Source: Ruminococcus flavefaciens
GTDB taxonomy: Bacteria > Bacteroidota > Bacteroidia > Bacteroidales > P3
Assembly (NCBI GenBank): GCA_023667315.1
Contig: JAMPAI010000002.1
Location: 124,001-188,000 of the forward strand
DNA length: 64,000 nt
Direction of reading: 5' to 3'
Part shown: positions 25,664-35,224 of the stretch, piece by piece
How positions within the stretch are numbered: the stretch's first letter is position 1
How the letters are laid out: the number at the start of each line of letters is the position of its first letter
Notes under the pieces: generated by a model
The model's database searches: none
Told to the model about the DNA's origin: nothing
What the model saw: the letters and a program-made list of their open reading frames with translations, nothing else
Translations under genes and position numbers: made by a program

Positions 25664-28600
25664 TTACCGCACCACCACGCGTTTTACAGCCACCTGGCCG
25701 TTTCCGGCGGTGAGGCGCACGAAGTATATTCCGCTGTTGGACAGGCGCACTTCCTCAACGCCCGCGGCCATCGTGAAGGCCTTCACCAGCATGCCGTTCG
25801 CGCTGAAGATCTCCACCCTCGCCTCAACGGGCGCTTCCACGCTGAAGTCGCCCTCCGTCGGGTTCGGGTACAGCCGCACGCCCGCAAGTTCCGGCACGTC
25901 GTTGCCCACGTTCTCCGTAACCTTGAACCTGACCGTCTCGCCGGCCACGTAGGCGTACTCGCCGCGGTTGTTGCGCTGCCTCAGCTCGAAGGAGGCCTCG
26001 TACTCGCCGTTGTAGAACGTGTGCCCGATGCGCACGCTGTCCGCGAAGTCGTAGTCGAGGCTCACCGCCGGGGCTACCTCGTCGCCCTCGTAGACATTCA
26101 CGTAGATCCGGTAGGTCGTGTCGCCAGCGGCCACGCCCGACACGAACATGTCGAACGCCGCCTTCCCGTCCGCGAACACCACCGTGCCGTCAGCCTCCGT
26201 GTTCCCCACAGGACGCACCGTGACCTCCGGAAGCTCACCGCCCCCCGTCACCTTGAAGACGACCGAACGCTCCGTCACATTGGCGTACTCCCCGCGCATG
26301 TTGAGCTGCCTCAGCTCGAACACCGCCTCGTACTCGCCGTTGTAGAACGTGTGCTCGATGCGCACGCTGTCCGCGAAGTCGTAGTCGAGGCTCACCGCCG
26401 GGGCTACCTCGTCGCCCTCGTAGACATTCACGTAGATCCGGTAGGTCGTGTCGCCAGCGGCCACGCCCGACACGAACATGTCGAACGCCGCCTTCCCGTC
26501 CGCGAACACCAGCGAGTCGTTCCGCAGCACGCCGCCCTCGGCTCGCACCGTGAGGGTCGGCTCAACGGGATCTTCGCCCTTGATCGTGTAGGCGGCCGAA
26601 CCCGAGCTCTGGTACTGGCCCAGCACCACCACGGCCCTGACGGTCATGGCCTCCGTGACCGTGATCCTGGTGGTGTCGGTGTATCGGGGGCTGTCCTCCA
26701 TGGTGGGCGCCGTGCCGTCGGTCGTGTAGTAGATGTCGGCCACGGTGGGGTTGCAGGCAATCTCCACCCTCGTGCCGGAGTCCACCGCTCCCGCCGGAAC
26801 GCTGAACACGGGCGCGTCGGGATACACCACGTAGCCCGCGATGGCGCCGCCCGACAGACCGTTGTCCTTGACGGCGATGGCGCGGATCTTGAGCGCCCAT
26901 ACGCTGCCCTGCCGGATCAGCATGTCCTCCGTCAGCGCGAAGGGTTCCGTGTACTCGTGCACGAAGGCGGAATCCACCGCCACCGCCACGGGATAGCCGT
27001 CCCCGTCCATCGTGTAGGGAGCCTTGCCGTTGGCCGTGTAGTAGACCTTCGCTCCCGGGGTGCCGCACGTGATCCGCACGCTGTCGCCCATGTGCACCGT
27101 GGCGTCGTTGCCCGGCGTGATGACGGGAGCCTCCACATCCACAACCGGCGTCTCGCCGCCCGCCACCGTGAACTCCCTCACCGTGACCGCCGACCAGGTC
27201 AACCCGCCGTCGTCGGCCACCAGGGCCGCGGCCGCCGAGACGGAGGCCTTCGCGCCCGGAGTCTCCACACCCAGGTCGGCCAATGTGGGCTTCGAGCTGT
27301 TATAATACCGGATAATCGAAGGCATACTGTTTTCCTCCTCCGCATCCAACGCCTCCCCGGTCCCGAAGGCCGTGAACGTTTCTGCGGCGGCATCCAGGGC
27401 ATAATAGATCCGGGCCTGCGGGGTGGACGTCGTTATGGTTATTTCCCCTTCGGCCTCTATCTCGCCCCCGTCCGGGCTGAACACCGGCGCGGCGACCCCG
27501 TCGCCCCCCGAAACCGTGCCTATCGTGAATTCTTTCGTTACTACCGGCGACCAGACAATCCTCTCTCCCGAGGTATCCGCCGTGGCCGCGTTGATCGTCT
27601 TGGCGGCGGTCAGCTCGATGCCGCCCGCCGGGTAGGCGATCAGTTTCTTGCTGATGCTGCTTAGGGCACTCTTCAACTCAGCCTTGCTCGAGACCTTGTC
27701 GAATTCCTCCGAACCGGTCGTCTTGAGGTTGTAGTAGATCGGCAGGGGGGCGGAACCGTTTTCCGTTCCGTTGGTCAGGAGCACCTTGGCTCCGGATTCC
27801 ACCGCGCCGCCGTCGGGACTGAAGACCGGGGCGGGCACGTCGCCGGGTTCAACCTCAACAGCCTTCACCGTAAAGGCCACCGTCACGATGTCTGACAGGA
27901 CTATAGTCATCCCATTCATCTCTGCCGTGGCCGCCTTTATAGTTTGATCTTCTTCAATAGTTACTTTTTCTACCTCCGGATCATACATCTTTATCGACAA
28001 TGTCCCATCATATAAATCATACACGTTTATGTCTTCGAAATCTGCATCCGAACCATCGATGGCGTAGAACACCATGATGTTTTGAGCTTTTTCCGTTTCT
28101 TCATAACCCGTCACGAAAGATACCTCTGCACCGCCCTCCACTTCCATCGTGGAGGCTTCTACTTTCACACCGGCTACATAAAAGGTAGGGGCATTCGGTT
28201 TCGGAGCGGCCGTGACCGTATAGGTGGCCGTGAATTCATCGGAATACACGAGCTCATCGGTCATCGATGCGCTGGCCGCCAGACGGGCGCGAACCTTGAC
28301 TTCTCCCGTGCCGGACAGCGTAATAGGTGCATACCATTCTTCTTCATCAACGTCATAATAGCCGACCTTGAAATCAGCACCGCCCATCATCGCCACAGAC
28401 TGGAGAGACTCTACATTAGCGTCATCTCCTGACAATTCGAGTGTTACATCGTCATCATTCTCCACGTAGAGGATGAAAGCCATGCCCAGAAGGTTTTTCT
28501 CCTTCCATTCGTTGTCAAAATCCTCGGGCCAGGCGATTTCCAACGCCGCGCCCGCCTGCACATTGCCGGGGTTCTTGAAAGAGGGGGTGGACAACGTGAC

Positions 28601-28699
28601 CGGGGTTTCCGGGGTCTCCGTGCCCTGCGCCCGCACCGGGCCGAACATCGAGAGGAGCATCGTCAGGGTCGTCAGACCCCAAAACAGTAACTTCTTCAT
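25664..28699 (-). CDS. T9SS-secreted repeat protein A (chitobiase C-terminal-like repeats)
   Basis: 1011 residues. Signal peptide (MKKLLFWGLTTLTMLLSM...VRAQG). The middle consists of repeated beta-sandwich segments with YYxxDG or YYTTDGTAPT signatures and VRAVVV-type ends, like the chitobiase/beta-hexosaminidase C-terminal (CHB_HEX_C_1) domain. Two near-identical 110-residue units follow (about residues 710-930). The end is a type A T9SS sorting domain (LYPNPTEGDFSVEAP...GIYFVRLTAGNG...VKRVVVR). It has a paralogue at 30569-33850 sharing the sorting domain and the promoter. No catalytic domain was seen; an adhesin or surface-layer role is inference. Confidence 0.85.
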   Translation of the reverse strand: MKKLLFWGLTTLTMLLSMFGPVRAQGTETPETPVTLSTPSFKNPGNVQAGAALEIAWPEDFDNEWKEKNLLGMAFILYVENDDDVTLELSGDDANVESLQSVAMMGGADFKVGYYDVDEEEWYAPITLSGTGEVKVRARLAASASMTDELVYSDEFTATYTVTAAPKPNAPTFYVAGVKVEASTMEVEGGAEVSFVTGYEETEKAQNIMVFYAIDGSDADFEDINVYDLYDGTLSIKMYDPEVEKVTIEEDQTIKAATAEMNGMTIVLSDIVTVAFTVKAVEVEPGDVPAPVFSPDGGAVESGAKVLLTNGTENGSAPLPIYYNLKTTGSEEFDKVSSKAELKSALSSISKKLIAYPAGGIELTAAKTINAATADTSGERIVWSPVVTKEFTIGTVSGGDGVAAPVFSPDGGEIEAEGEITITTSTPQARIYYALDAAAETFTAFGTGEALDAEEENSMPSIIRYYNSSKPTLADLGVETPGAKASVSAAAALVADDGGLTWSAVTVREFTVAGGETPVVDVEAPVITPGNDATVHMGDSVRITCGTPGAKVYYTANGKAPYTMDGDGYPVAVAVDSAFVHEYTEPFALTEDMLIRQGSVWALKIRAIAVKDNGLSGGAIAGYVVYPDAPVFSVPAGAVDSGTRVEIACNPTVADIYYTTDGTAPTMEDSPRYTDTTRITVTEAMTVRAVVVLGQYQSSGSAAYTIKGEDPVEPTLTVRAEGGVLRNDSLVFADGKAAFDMFVSGVAAGDTTYRIYVNVYEGDEVAPAVSLDYDFADSVRIEHTFYNGEYEAVFELRQLNMRGEYANVTERSVVFKVTGGGELPEVTVRPVGNTEADGTVVFADGKAAFDMFVSGVAAGDTTYRIYVNVYEGDEVAPAVSLDYDFADSVRIGHTFYNGEYEASFELRQRNNRGEYAYVAGETVRFKVTENVGNDVPELAGVRLYPNPTEGDFSVEAPVEARVEIFSANGMLVKAFTMAAGVEEVRLSNSGIYFVRLTAGNGQVAVKRVVVR
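26001..26511. repeat. Two almost identical 181-bp repeats inside cargo gene A
   Basis: 26001-26181 and 26331-26511 differ at a single base (CCCGAT versus CTCGAT), offset 330 bp, which is exactly 110 codons. The DNA between is more diverged. Confidence 0.95.
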
Positions 28700-28808
28700 T
28701 CTAAAAAATTTTTTGGTTAGAAAATCAGTGTCGATATATTAATAAAAATCCCGGGCAAATCCGATGCTCTGTGATACTCAACCACCAAGCACAGCCGCCA
28801 AAGACCTG

Positions 28809-28840
28809 CAAAGATAATAAAATGCAATCTCATATACAAG
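28809..28840 (-). promoter_or_regulatory. Promoter of cargo gene A
   Basis: Minus strand CTTG (28837-28840), 20 nt, TATCTTTG (28809-28816). The surrounding sequence is shared with the promoter of the paralogue at 33941-33972. Confidence 0.75.
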
Positions 28841-28931
28841 AAATTTCCTCCAAACGCTTTTTGAAATGCCGCAAGGTCTCTTGCGACAGCACCTTTTCGA
28901 CCCGCCTGAGGTTTCGCGTTAAACATTTGCG

Positions 28932-28939
28932 TAACTTTG
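28932..28939 (+). promoter_or_regulatory. -7 box of the AlbA-type gene
   Basis: TAACTTTG, 25 bp before the ATG at 28965. Confidence 0.5.
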
Positions 28940-28964
28940 TAGTTCAACCGGTTTCTTAAAGACC

Positions 28965-30443
28965 ATGACCTTAGACGACATCAAAACCTTAATCGCTTCC
29001 GGCGAATCGAGAACGCTGGAACTTAAAAAGACCACCGGGGAGTTGAAAGACGGCATGCACACCGCCTGCGCTTTCCTTAACTCCGACGGCGGCTGGCTTA
29101 TTTTCGGTGTCGTGCCCAAATCGATGAAAATCGTTGGCCAGGAAGTGTCGGACAACACCCAACGGGAAATCGCACAGGCCCTGGCCGGTCTTGAACCCGC
29201 CGTATATATTCCGGTCGAATACATAGAGGTTCCCGACCATCCCGGCCACAAGGTCATCGCCATGTATTTCGACGGATGGAAATGGGGCGAGCAACCCCGC
29301 ACATACCTCGGCAGGCCCTATTACAAACTGGAAAGCACCACCAAGGCCATGCCGCGCGAAATGTTCGACAAACGGGTCCGCGAACACACGCCCCAACGTT
29401 TCGAATGGGAAAAACAGGCGGCGGAAAACATCGCTGTCGGCGACTTGAATGCCGACCGCATCCGGGGTGCCGTTCACCTCGGTGTGGACGGAGGCCGGCT
29501 GCCGGTTTCCGCCATCACCGACCCCATCAGCGAAGTACTGGATAAATTGGAACTGTTATCCGACAACAGACCCAACAACGCCGCCGCCCTGCTGTTCACC
29601 ACAGACCCCCGCCACTATCTGCAATTCCGCTTGCGGCTGGCCCGTTTTCTCGGCACGGACAAAAACGAATTTATCGACAACCAACAGGCAGAAGGCAATT
29701 TCTTCGACCTGCTGGATGCGGGAATGGCGTTTTTCTTCAAACACCTTTCGCTGAGCGGCAAGATTTCGGGCCTGATGCGCGAAGAACACCTTGAAATACC
29801 CCAGACCGCACTCCGCGAGGCGTTGATCAACGCCCTCTGCCACCGGCAATGGGAACGCCATAACCTTACCATCGGAATCGCCATATACGACGACCGTATC
29901 GAAATCAGCAACCCCGGCGTATTCCCGCCCGAAATAACACCGGAAAGTATCAAGCTGCCCCACGATTCCTACCCCTACAACCCCACCTTGGCCAAAGTGC
30001 TCTACAGAACCACCTTTCTTGAAAACTGGGGTTCGGGGGCAAAACGGATCATAAAGGCGTGCCGCGAACAGAATGTTCCGGAGCCCGAATGGAGCGTTAG
30101 CGGCAGCTTCATTACCGTTACCTTTAAACGGCTTGTTTCCAGCCAACAAGGAGGTGTCCAAAATCCGAATGTCGGTAAAAATGTCGGTAAAAATGTCGGT
30201 AAAAATGTCGGTAAAAATGTCGGTAAAAATGTCGGTAAAAATGTCGGTAAAGAACTAACTTCCCGACAGGAAAGGATTTTAACGTTGGTTAAGGGAAATC
30301 CTTCCGTGAGCATTGCGGAAATGGCAAAGATCATAGGCGTTACCACCCGCACCATCGAACGCGAGATCCCGGCCATGGCGGAGGTTCTGCACCACGTCGG
30401 GCCCAAGAACGGCGGTTACTGGGAAGTGACGGAAAACCGATAG
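28965..30443 (+). CDS. AlbA_2/Schlafen-type ATP-binding transcriptional regulator
   Basis: 492 residues. The N-terminal AlbA_2 domain (about 1-125; SGESRTLELKKTTGELKD, ACAFLNSDGGWLIFGV) is of the bacterial Schlafen-like kind with nucleic-acid or nucleotide-binding proposals. A GHKL-like ATPase domain lies at about 255-385 (ALREALINALCHRQW, YDDRIEISNPGVFP). The C-terminus is a winged helix (SVSIAEMAKIIGVTTRTIERE). Between ATPase and winged helix are seven NVGK repeats encoded by a perfect 12-bp tandem repeat. Such proteins are usually accessory regulators; the target is unknown. It lies between the two paralogous T9SS cargo genes, divergent from one and convergent with the other. Confidence 0.87.
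   Translation: MTLDDIKTLIASGESRTLELKKTTGELKDGMHTACAFLNSDGGWLIFGVVPKSMKIVGQEVSDNTQREIAQALAGLEPAVYIPVEYIEVPDHPGHKVIAMYFDGWKWGEQPRTYLGRPYYKLESTTKAMPREMFDKRVREHTPQRFEWEKQAAENIAVGDLNADRIRGAVHLGVDGGRLPVSAITDPISEVLDKLELLSDNRPNNAAALLFTTDPRHYLQFRLRLARFLGTDKNEFIDNQQAEGNFFDLLDAGMAFFFKHLSLSGKISGLMREEHLEIPQTALREALINALCHRQWERHNLTIGIAIYDDRIEISNPGVFPPEITPESIKLPHDSYPYNPTLAKVLYRTTFLENWGSGAKRIIKACREQNVPEPEWSVSGSFITVTFKRLVSSQQGGVQNPNVGKNVGKNVGKNVGKNVGKNVGKNVGKELTSRQERILTLVKGNPSVSIAEMAKIIGVTTRTIEREIPAMAEVLHHVGPKNGGYWEVTENR
30168..30251 (+). repeat. 12-bp tandem repeat, seven units, coding NVGK
   Basis: AATGTCGGTAAA repeated seven times without a mismatch, in frame inside the AlbA-type gene. Gain or loss of units keeps the frame and changes only linker length. 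Confidence 0.97.
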
Positions 30444-30494
30444 GTTCTTATTTTTCACGGCTATCCACGGGGGTGAGACATCCTAAGTTTGGGG

Positions 30495-30540
30495 AAAGCA
30501 AAAATCCCGCCAGGCGGCTGCCTGACGGGATTTTTGCTTT
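30495..30540. terminator. Bidirectional terminator
   Basis: AAAGCAAAAATCCCGCCAGG / CCTGACGGGATTTTTGCTTT long stem (30495-30514, 30521-30540) between convergent genes, with A and T tracts within the stem. Confidence 0.88.
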
Positions 30541-30568
30541 CCAGAAACTTTGCCTCGGCTGGAGTATA

Positions 30569-33500
30569 CTATCGCACCACCACGCGTTTTACAGCCGCCT
30601 GGCCGTTTCCGGCGGTGAGGCGCACGAAGTACACGCCGCTGTTGGACAGGCGAACTTCCTCAACGCCCGCGGCCATCGTGAAGGCCTTCACCAGCATGCC
30701 GTTCGCGCTAAAGATCTCCACCTTCGCCGCCACGGGGGCTTCCACGCTGAACTCGCCCTCCGTCGGATTCGGGTACAGCCGCACGCCCGCCAGTTCCGGC
30801 ACGTCGTTGGCCACTTCCTCCAGTGTGTAGGCGGCCACGGCCACCTTGGAGGTCACGAAGCCTTCCTTGACGGCGATTGCACGGATCGTCATGGCCGAGT
30901 CGATCGTGATCTCACCCGTGTATTCGGCACTGTTAGCCGTTACCGTGTCGGCGTTCACCGAGTAGTAGATCTTGGCATCCGCCGTGTCGCAGCCCAAGGC
31001 CACTCTCGTTCCCTTGGCCACTTCACCGGCGGCTACGCTGAACACAGGAGCAGGCAGGGTGTCGGGGGCCTCCACCCCGCCGCCCGTCTTGATCGTGTAG
31101 GCGGCCGTAACCAGATCCGAGTATTCCCAGGTGGATTCCGGGGTACGCTGGGCTATGGTCCTGGCATAGATGGTGGTGTTCCTCTTGACCAGCAGCCCCT
31201 TGAATCCGGCCGAATCCCTGGGATAATAAGTCTTGTCGGGGGCGAGCTGGGGATCGTAGTTCATCATGTACACGATGTCCAGGGTGTCCACGGCGCAGCT
31301 TATCGTCACGTACACGCTGTCGGCGTATTCGCCCGGCGCGGGCGTGAACTCCGGCTTGGGCAGGCTCATGCCGAACGCGCTCGTCACCTCGTAGCTCGCC
31401 GAGTAAACCCTCGACCATACGCCGTCCGCACCCCTGAATACCGCGCTCAGCACGGGCAGGCCGTCCTCTCCGCCGCCGTTGGGCAGCACGTAGGGGACTA
31501 TCGGCTTGGCCGAGGCTGAATATTCCTTGACGCGCCCCGCGGTATCGCTGCCCGTTTCCATGAAGGCTGCCAACAGGGAGCTCCCCACCATGGCGGAACC
31601 GTCCCATATGTAGTATATGGCGCCTTCGGCGTCGCCGGACGCGGTGATGGTCACGGTGTCTCCCTCGACGATAATGTCTCCGTCCGGAAAGTTGCTCTCC
31701 GGGCTGAAGGTAAGCACGACACCTTCTTCGGCATCGCCCTCGGTCACGGTGTATCTTACGACAATGGGATCAACGAGCCAATAGGCGTAATCGGCGTCAC
31801 CGGCATCGGTGATACCGATGGAGATTACCGGATTGGCCTGCGTGAGCACGGGCTTTTCCTTTTCATTGTAAAAACCTGCCCCTTCGTACCAGCTGTTGAA
31901 ACCCTCGTCTGCCTTGGCGGCTTCTTCTGTGGCATAGAATTTATAGGCTATCGCACCATTTTGGGGAGCGGTGGCGCTGCGGGTCACCGTAATGGTCTGG
32001 CCTTCCTTAACGGGGGCCGAGCCGTCGGGACTGAGCACCAATGCGGCAGCTTCCTGGACGGGTTTAACGGTATAGCGGAACTCCACCACGCTCGATCCGG
32101 CCGGCTCTCCCTCTTTGGGTGTGCCGTTGCCCGCCAATACGCCCGCATTGTCGCGTTCGATATAGGCGATGGCCTTGATCACCGTGTCTTTCGTGATTAC
32201 GATGGTGTCGCCGGCGCCGTACGGTCTGGTGTCGATCCATTCCAATATCTCGTCACCGAGGATGGTCTCATCTTCCAAGACACGTCCGTAAAGGGGTTCC
32301 GTCCCGTTTACCGTATAGTAGATGGTGGCCGCCGCGGAATCACTCTTGAGCACCACTTTGGTGCCCGCCTCCACCAGACCGGACGCCACACTGGCCCTGG
32401 GCGCGGGAATGCTGTTCACGCGCACGGCGCGCTTCACCGGGGGAAGCGCCACTTCCTTGCCTTTTATCGTGACATAGGCCTGCGCCTTGAGCGTGTCGTT
32501 GGACTCCATGACCGCATAGGCATAGACTCTCCTGCCGGATCCGTCGTCTGTTGGAATCCAATGATAGCCCGTTTTCCGGATCGTGCTGTCGGGGTTCCTT
32601 TCGAAGGCCTCCTTGCCGGGTACCGTCTTGCTGTCGGTGGTGTAGTAAACATCGTATTCCGCATCCATTATTTCGAGATCCGGCGATTTGATGGACATCA
32701 TGATGGGATAGTTCTTGCCCGCCACGGTATCGAAGACCAGTTCCGCGTCGATCTCTTCCCCGGGGTCTTCCGTTCCGCCGCCGTTGACGGTGTAAACGGC
32801 ATAGGTGACGGCTTCCCACTTTCCACTGAATGCAGCCGCCTTGAGAACCGGCCTGGCCGCCGTGATTTCGGGCTTGTTGTCCTCTAAATACAATTGACCC
32901 ATCGCCAACTGGCTTTCATTTTCAGCCTGGGCTTCCTCCAAAGTGGCATACATCTTGTAGTCGATCTCTGACACCTCCTTGCTGGCCGTAATCGTAACCT
33001 TCGTGCCGGCCTCCACGGTGGCGCCATTGGCGGGGTCGAAGGTAAGGGCTGTTTCTTCGTTGGCTTCGGCTTTTATGATGTAGGTGGCCGTCGTCATCTT
33101 GGAACCGGCCATCGCATACGTTTCTTTATCCTCTCTGTAGTTGATGACGTTCAGGGTTACCGTCTGACCCGCCTCGCCCTTCATGATTATCCCCTGCGGG
33201 ACATAGTTCTGCGCCGGCTCCGTGCTGACTATGGGAACCTCTCCTTTCAGGCTATAGTAAACCTCTCCCATATCACCATAGTTCGACACCTTGACAAAGG
33301 AACCGATCTCAACCTCCGTGCCGGAGGCCACGTCAAGCGTCGGGGCGGTCGCCGCAAGGAACGCAAGCGGATAGGAGAACTCTTCGGAAACGGCCTTGTA
33401 CTCTGCGTCCCCGTCCGCAAGCGGAGCGAGGCCGGCTTCGGCGGTGGAACTTACATAGACCTTGAGGCGGAGCGTCGCCTCATCCTGGTCCGTGCTTGTA

Positions 33501-33850
33501 AAGAGGAATGTTCCGTCGATACCGACACTCGCCTTCATGACCTTTCCTTCCGTCTGCGAAGCGTACGCCTCGGGCGTCAATGCCGCCGTTCCGTCGAAAG
33601 TATAATAGACATCTCCGCCGGTCACGCTTTCCTCTCCCACTTTCGCCGAGAACATCAGAGCGAAATAGCGGGCCACCGTGGCCTTCTTCCCTACAGTCAG
33701 CATAGGCTCTTCTTCGTTCTGAGTATCCATAAGCTGCACCGTAACCTGCCGGACTGCAGGATCCGTCTCCGACTCGTCTGCCCTTGCAAGGCCGGTGGCC
33801 GAGAAGAGCGTCATCAGGGTCGTCAGACCCAAAAGAAACAATTTCTTCAT
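30569..33850 (-). CDS. T9SS-secreted repeat protein B (chitobiase C-terminal-like repeats)
   Basis: 1093 residues from the ATG at 33850 (MKKLFLLGLTTLMTLFSATG), whose signal peptide resembles that of protein A. The body again consists of CHB_HEX_C-like units (TIYYTVNGTEPLYG, VYYTTDSKTVPGKEAF, AIYYIWDGSAMVG, KIYYSVNADTVT) separated by Glu/Gly-rich linkers. The T9SS sorting domain (LYPNPTEGEFSVEAP...FVRLTAGNGQ) is almost identical to that of protein A, also at DNA level. The repeat bodies are much more diverged than the two ends. Start chosen at the signal peptide; the upstream extension crosses the promoter and is rejected. Function unknown, probably surface-attached by PorU. Confidence 0.85.
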   Translation of the reverse strand: MKKLFLLGLTTLMTLFSATGLARADESETDPAVRQVTVQLMDTQNEEEPMLTVGKKATVARYFALMFSAKVGEESVTGGDVYYTFDGTAALTPEAYASQTEGKVMKASVGIDGTFLFTSTDQDEATLRLKVYVSSTAEAGLAPLADGDAEYKAVSEEFSYPLAFLAATAPTLDVASGTEVEIGSFVKVSNYGDMGEVYYSLKGEVPIVSTEPAQNYVPQGIIMKGEAGQTVTLNVINYREDKETYAMAGSKMTTATYIIKAEANEETALTFDPANGATVEAGTKVTITASKEVSEIDYKMYATLEEAQAENESQLAMGQLYLEDNKPEITAARPVLKAAAFSGKWEAVTYAVYTVNGGGTEDPGEEIDAELVFDTVAGKNYPIMMSIKSPDLEIMDAEYDVYYTTDSKTVPGKEAFERNPDSTIRKTGYHWIPTDDGSGRRVYAYAVMESNDTLKAQAYVTIKGKEVALPPVKRAVRVNSIPAPRASVASGLVEAGTKVVLKSDSAAATIYYTVNGTEPLYGRVLEDETILGDEILEWIDTRPYGAGDTIVITKDTVIKAIAYIERDNAGVLAGNGTPKEGEPAGSSVVEFRYTVKPVQEAAALVLSPDGSAPVKEGQTITVTRSATAPQNGAIAYKFYATEEAAKADEGFNSWYEGAGFYNEKEKPVLTQANPVISIGITDAGDADYAYWLVDPIVVRYTVTEGDAEEGVVLTFSPESNFPDGDIIVEGDTVTITASGDAEGAIYYIWDGSAMVGSSLLAAFMETGSDTAGRVKEYSASAKPIVPYVLPNGGGEDGLPVLSAVFRGADGVWSRVYSASYEVTSAFGMSLPKPEFTPAPGEYADSVYVTISCAVDTLDIVYMMNYDPQLAPDKTYYPRDSAGFKGLLVKRNTTIYARTIAQRTPESTWEYSDLVTAAYTIKTGGGVEAPDTLPAPVFSVAAGEVAKGTRVALGCDTADAKIYYSVNADTVTANSAEYTGEITIDSAMTIRAIAVKEGFVTSKVAVAAYTLEEVANDVPELAGVRLYPNPTEGEFSVEAPVAAKVEIFSANGMLVKAFTMAAGVEEVRLSNSGVYFVRLTAGNGQAAVKRVVVR

Positions 33851-33940
33851 CTTGAAAAGTTTTGTGTTAGAAAATTTATACTTTATTAATAATATCTCGG
33901 GCTGATCCGATGCCATGTGATGACTCTCGCCCGAGACGCA

Positions 33941-33972
33941 CAAAGATAATAAAATACAATCTCATATACAAG
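33941..33972 (-). promoter_or_regulatory. Promoter of cargo gene B
   Basis: Minus strand CTTG (33969-33972), 20 nt, TATCTTTG (33941-33948). Same boxes, spacing and flanks as the cargo A promoter. Confidence 0.75.
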
Positions 33973-34167
33973 ACTTTTCCACCAAGCCCTTTTGATTTAT
34001 TTATTGTACCGCAATCCATTCCCTTTGTCCGAGAACCGGTTTCGTAACGGAATGCGATTAATAAAATTTCTAAACCATACAAATAAGACCATACAGCAGC
34101 TTTCGGATTCCTGCAGGATTCCGCCCCATGAAAGACATTTCGGGCGGAGGAGAAGACAGCCTCCATA

Positions 34168-34199
34168 TAAAAAAGATGCCGTGCGTTCCGCACGGCATC
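34168..34199 (-). terminator. Terminator of the fbaA operon
   Basis: GATGCCGTGCG-TTC-CGCACGGCATC perfect 11-bp stem (34175-34199), followed on the minus strand by a T-rich run (34168-34174). Confidence 0.92.
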
Positions 34200-34224
34200 T
34201 TCACCTCATCCATACAACGGCGGC

Positions 34225-35217
34225 CTATATCCGGTTGTCGCTGCCCAGCACGTTCACGATCTTGTGCATGTAGAGCTGCTTGAGGCTGTCGCGGGCGGAG
34301 CCGAGGTATTTGCGGGGGTCGAATTCGGAAGGCTTGTTCACCAGCACCTCGCGCACGGCGGCGGTCATGGCGATACGGCCGTCGCTGTCGATGTTTATCT
34401 TGCAGACCGCCGAGGAGGCCGCCTTGCGCAACTGGTCTTCGGGAATGCCGATGGCGTCTTTCAGGTCGCCGCCGTAGCGGTTGATGACCGCCACCAGGTT
34501 CTGCGGCACGCTGCTGGAACCGTGCAGCACGATGGGGAAGCCGGGAATGCGTTTCTCCACTTCTTCGAGAATGTCGAAACGCAAGGGAGGCGGAACCAGC
34601 ACCCCGTCGGCATTGCGCGTGCACTGTTCGGGCTTGAACTTGTTGGCACCGTGCGAGGTTCCGATGGAAATGGCCAGCGAATCCACGCCCGTGTGCTTGA
34701 GGAAGTCTTCCACTTCTTCGGGGCGGGTGTAGGTGTGGTGTTCGGCCTGCACTTCATCTTCGATGCCTGCCAGCACGCCCAGTTCGCCTTCCACGGTAAC
34801 ATCGTACTGATGGGCGTATTCCACCACTTTCTTGGTAAGGGCTATGTTTTCCTCGTAGGGAAGGTGCGAGCCGTCGATCATCACCGACGAGAAACCGGTC
34901 TCGATGCAGTCGCGGCACAGTTCGAAGCTGTCGCCGTGGTCAAGGTGCAGCACGATGGGCACGTTCACGCCCAATTCCTTGGCGTATTCCACCGCGCCTT
35001 GCGCCATATAGCGCAGCATGGTCTGGTTGGCGTACTGGCGTGCACCCTTGGACACCTGCAGGATAACGGGCGATCTGGTTTCCGCACATGCCTGCACGAT
35101 GGCCTGCAGCTGCTCCATATTGTTGAAATTGAAGGCGGGAATGGCATATCTGCCCTCCATCGCCTTGCGGAAAAGTTCACGGGAGTTTACCAACCCCAGT
35201 TCCTTATAACTTGTCAT
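34225..35217 (-). CDS. fba: Class II fructose-bisphosphate aldolase
   Basis: 330 residues. Zinc-dependent cleavage of fructose-1,6-bisphosphate to GAP and DHAP in glycolysis and gluconeogenesis. Class II motifs are in order: LHLDHGDSFELC (catalytic Asp and zinc His), VEGELGVLAG (zinc Glu region), SIGTSHGANKF (zinc His) and IVLHGSSSVP (zinc His with phosphate loop). It starts 7 bp after the cysteine desulfidase stop and is the last gene of the long minus-strand run, ahead of a strong terminator. The gene name follows the family; fbaA versus fba usage is arbitrary. Confidence 0.94.
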   Translation of the reverse strand: MTSYKELGLVNSRELFRKAMEGRYAIPAFNFNNMEQLQAIVQACAETRSPVILQVSKGARQYANQTMLRYMAQGAVEYAKELGVNVPIVLHLDHGDSFELCRDCIETGFSSVMIDGSHLPYEENIALTKKVVEYAHQYDVTVEGELGVLAGIEDEVQAEHHTYTRPEEVEDFLKHTGVDSLAISIGTSHGANKFKPEQCTRNADGVLVPPPLRFDILEEVEKRIPGFPIVLHGSSSVPQNLVAVINRYGGDLKDAIGIPEDQLRKAASSAVCKINIDSDGRIAMTAAVREVLVNKPSEFDPRKYLGSARDSLKQLYMHKIVNVLGSDNRI

Positions 35218-35224
35218 ATCCGTT

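Larger units (their letters stand above)
33851..34224. other. Gap holding the cargo B promoter and fbaA terminator
   Basis: Contains the promoter at 33941-33972 and the fbaA terminator at 34168-34199. Between them (about 33980-34165) I see no gene or repeat. Confidence 0.6.

Noticed and set aside
25430-27664. 744-codon plus-strand ORF opposite cargo gene A
   Set aside because: Low-complexity His/Arg/Val sequence that mirrors the coding repeats on the other strand.
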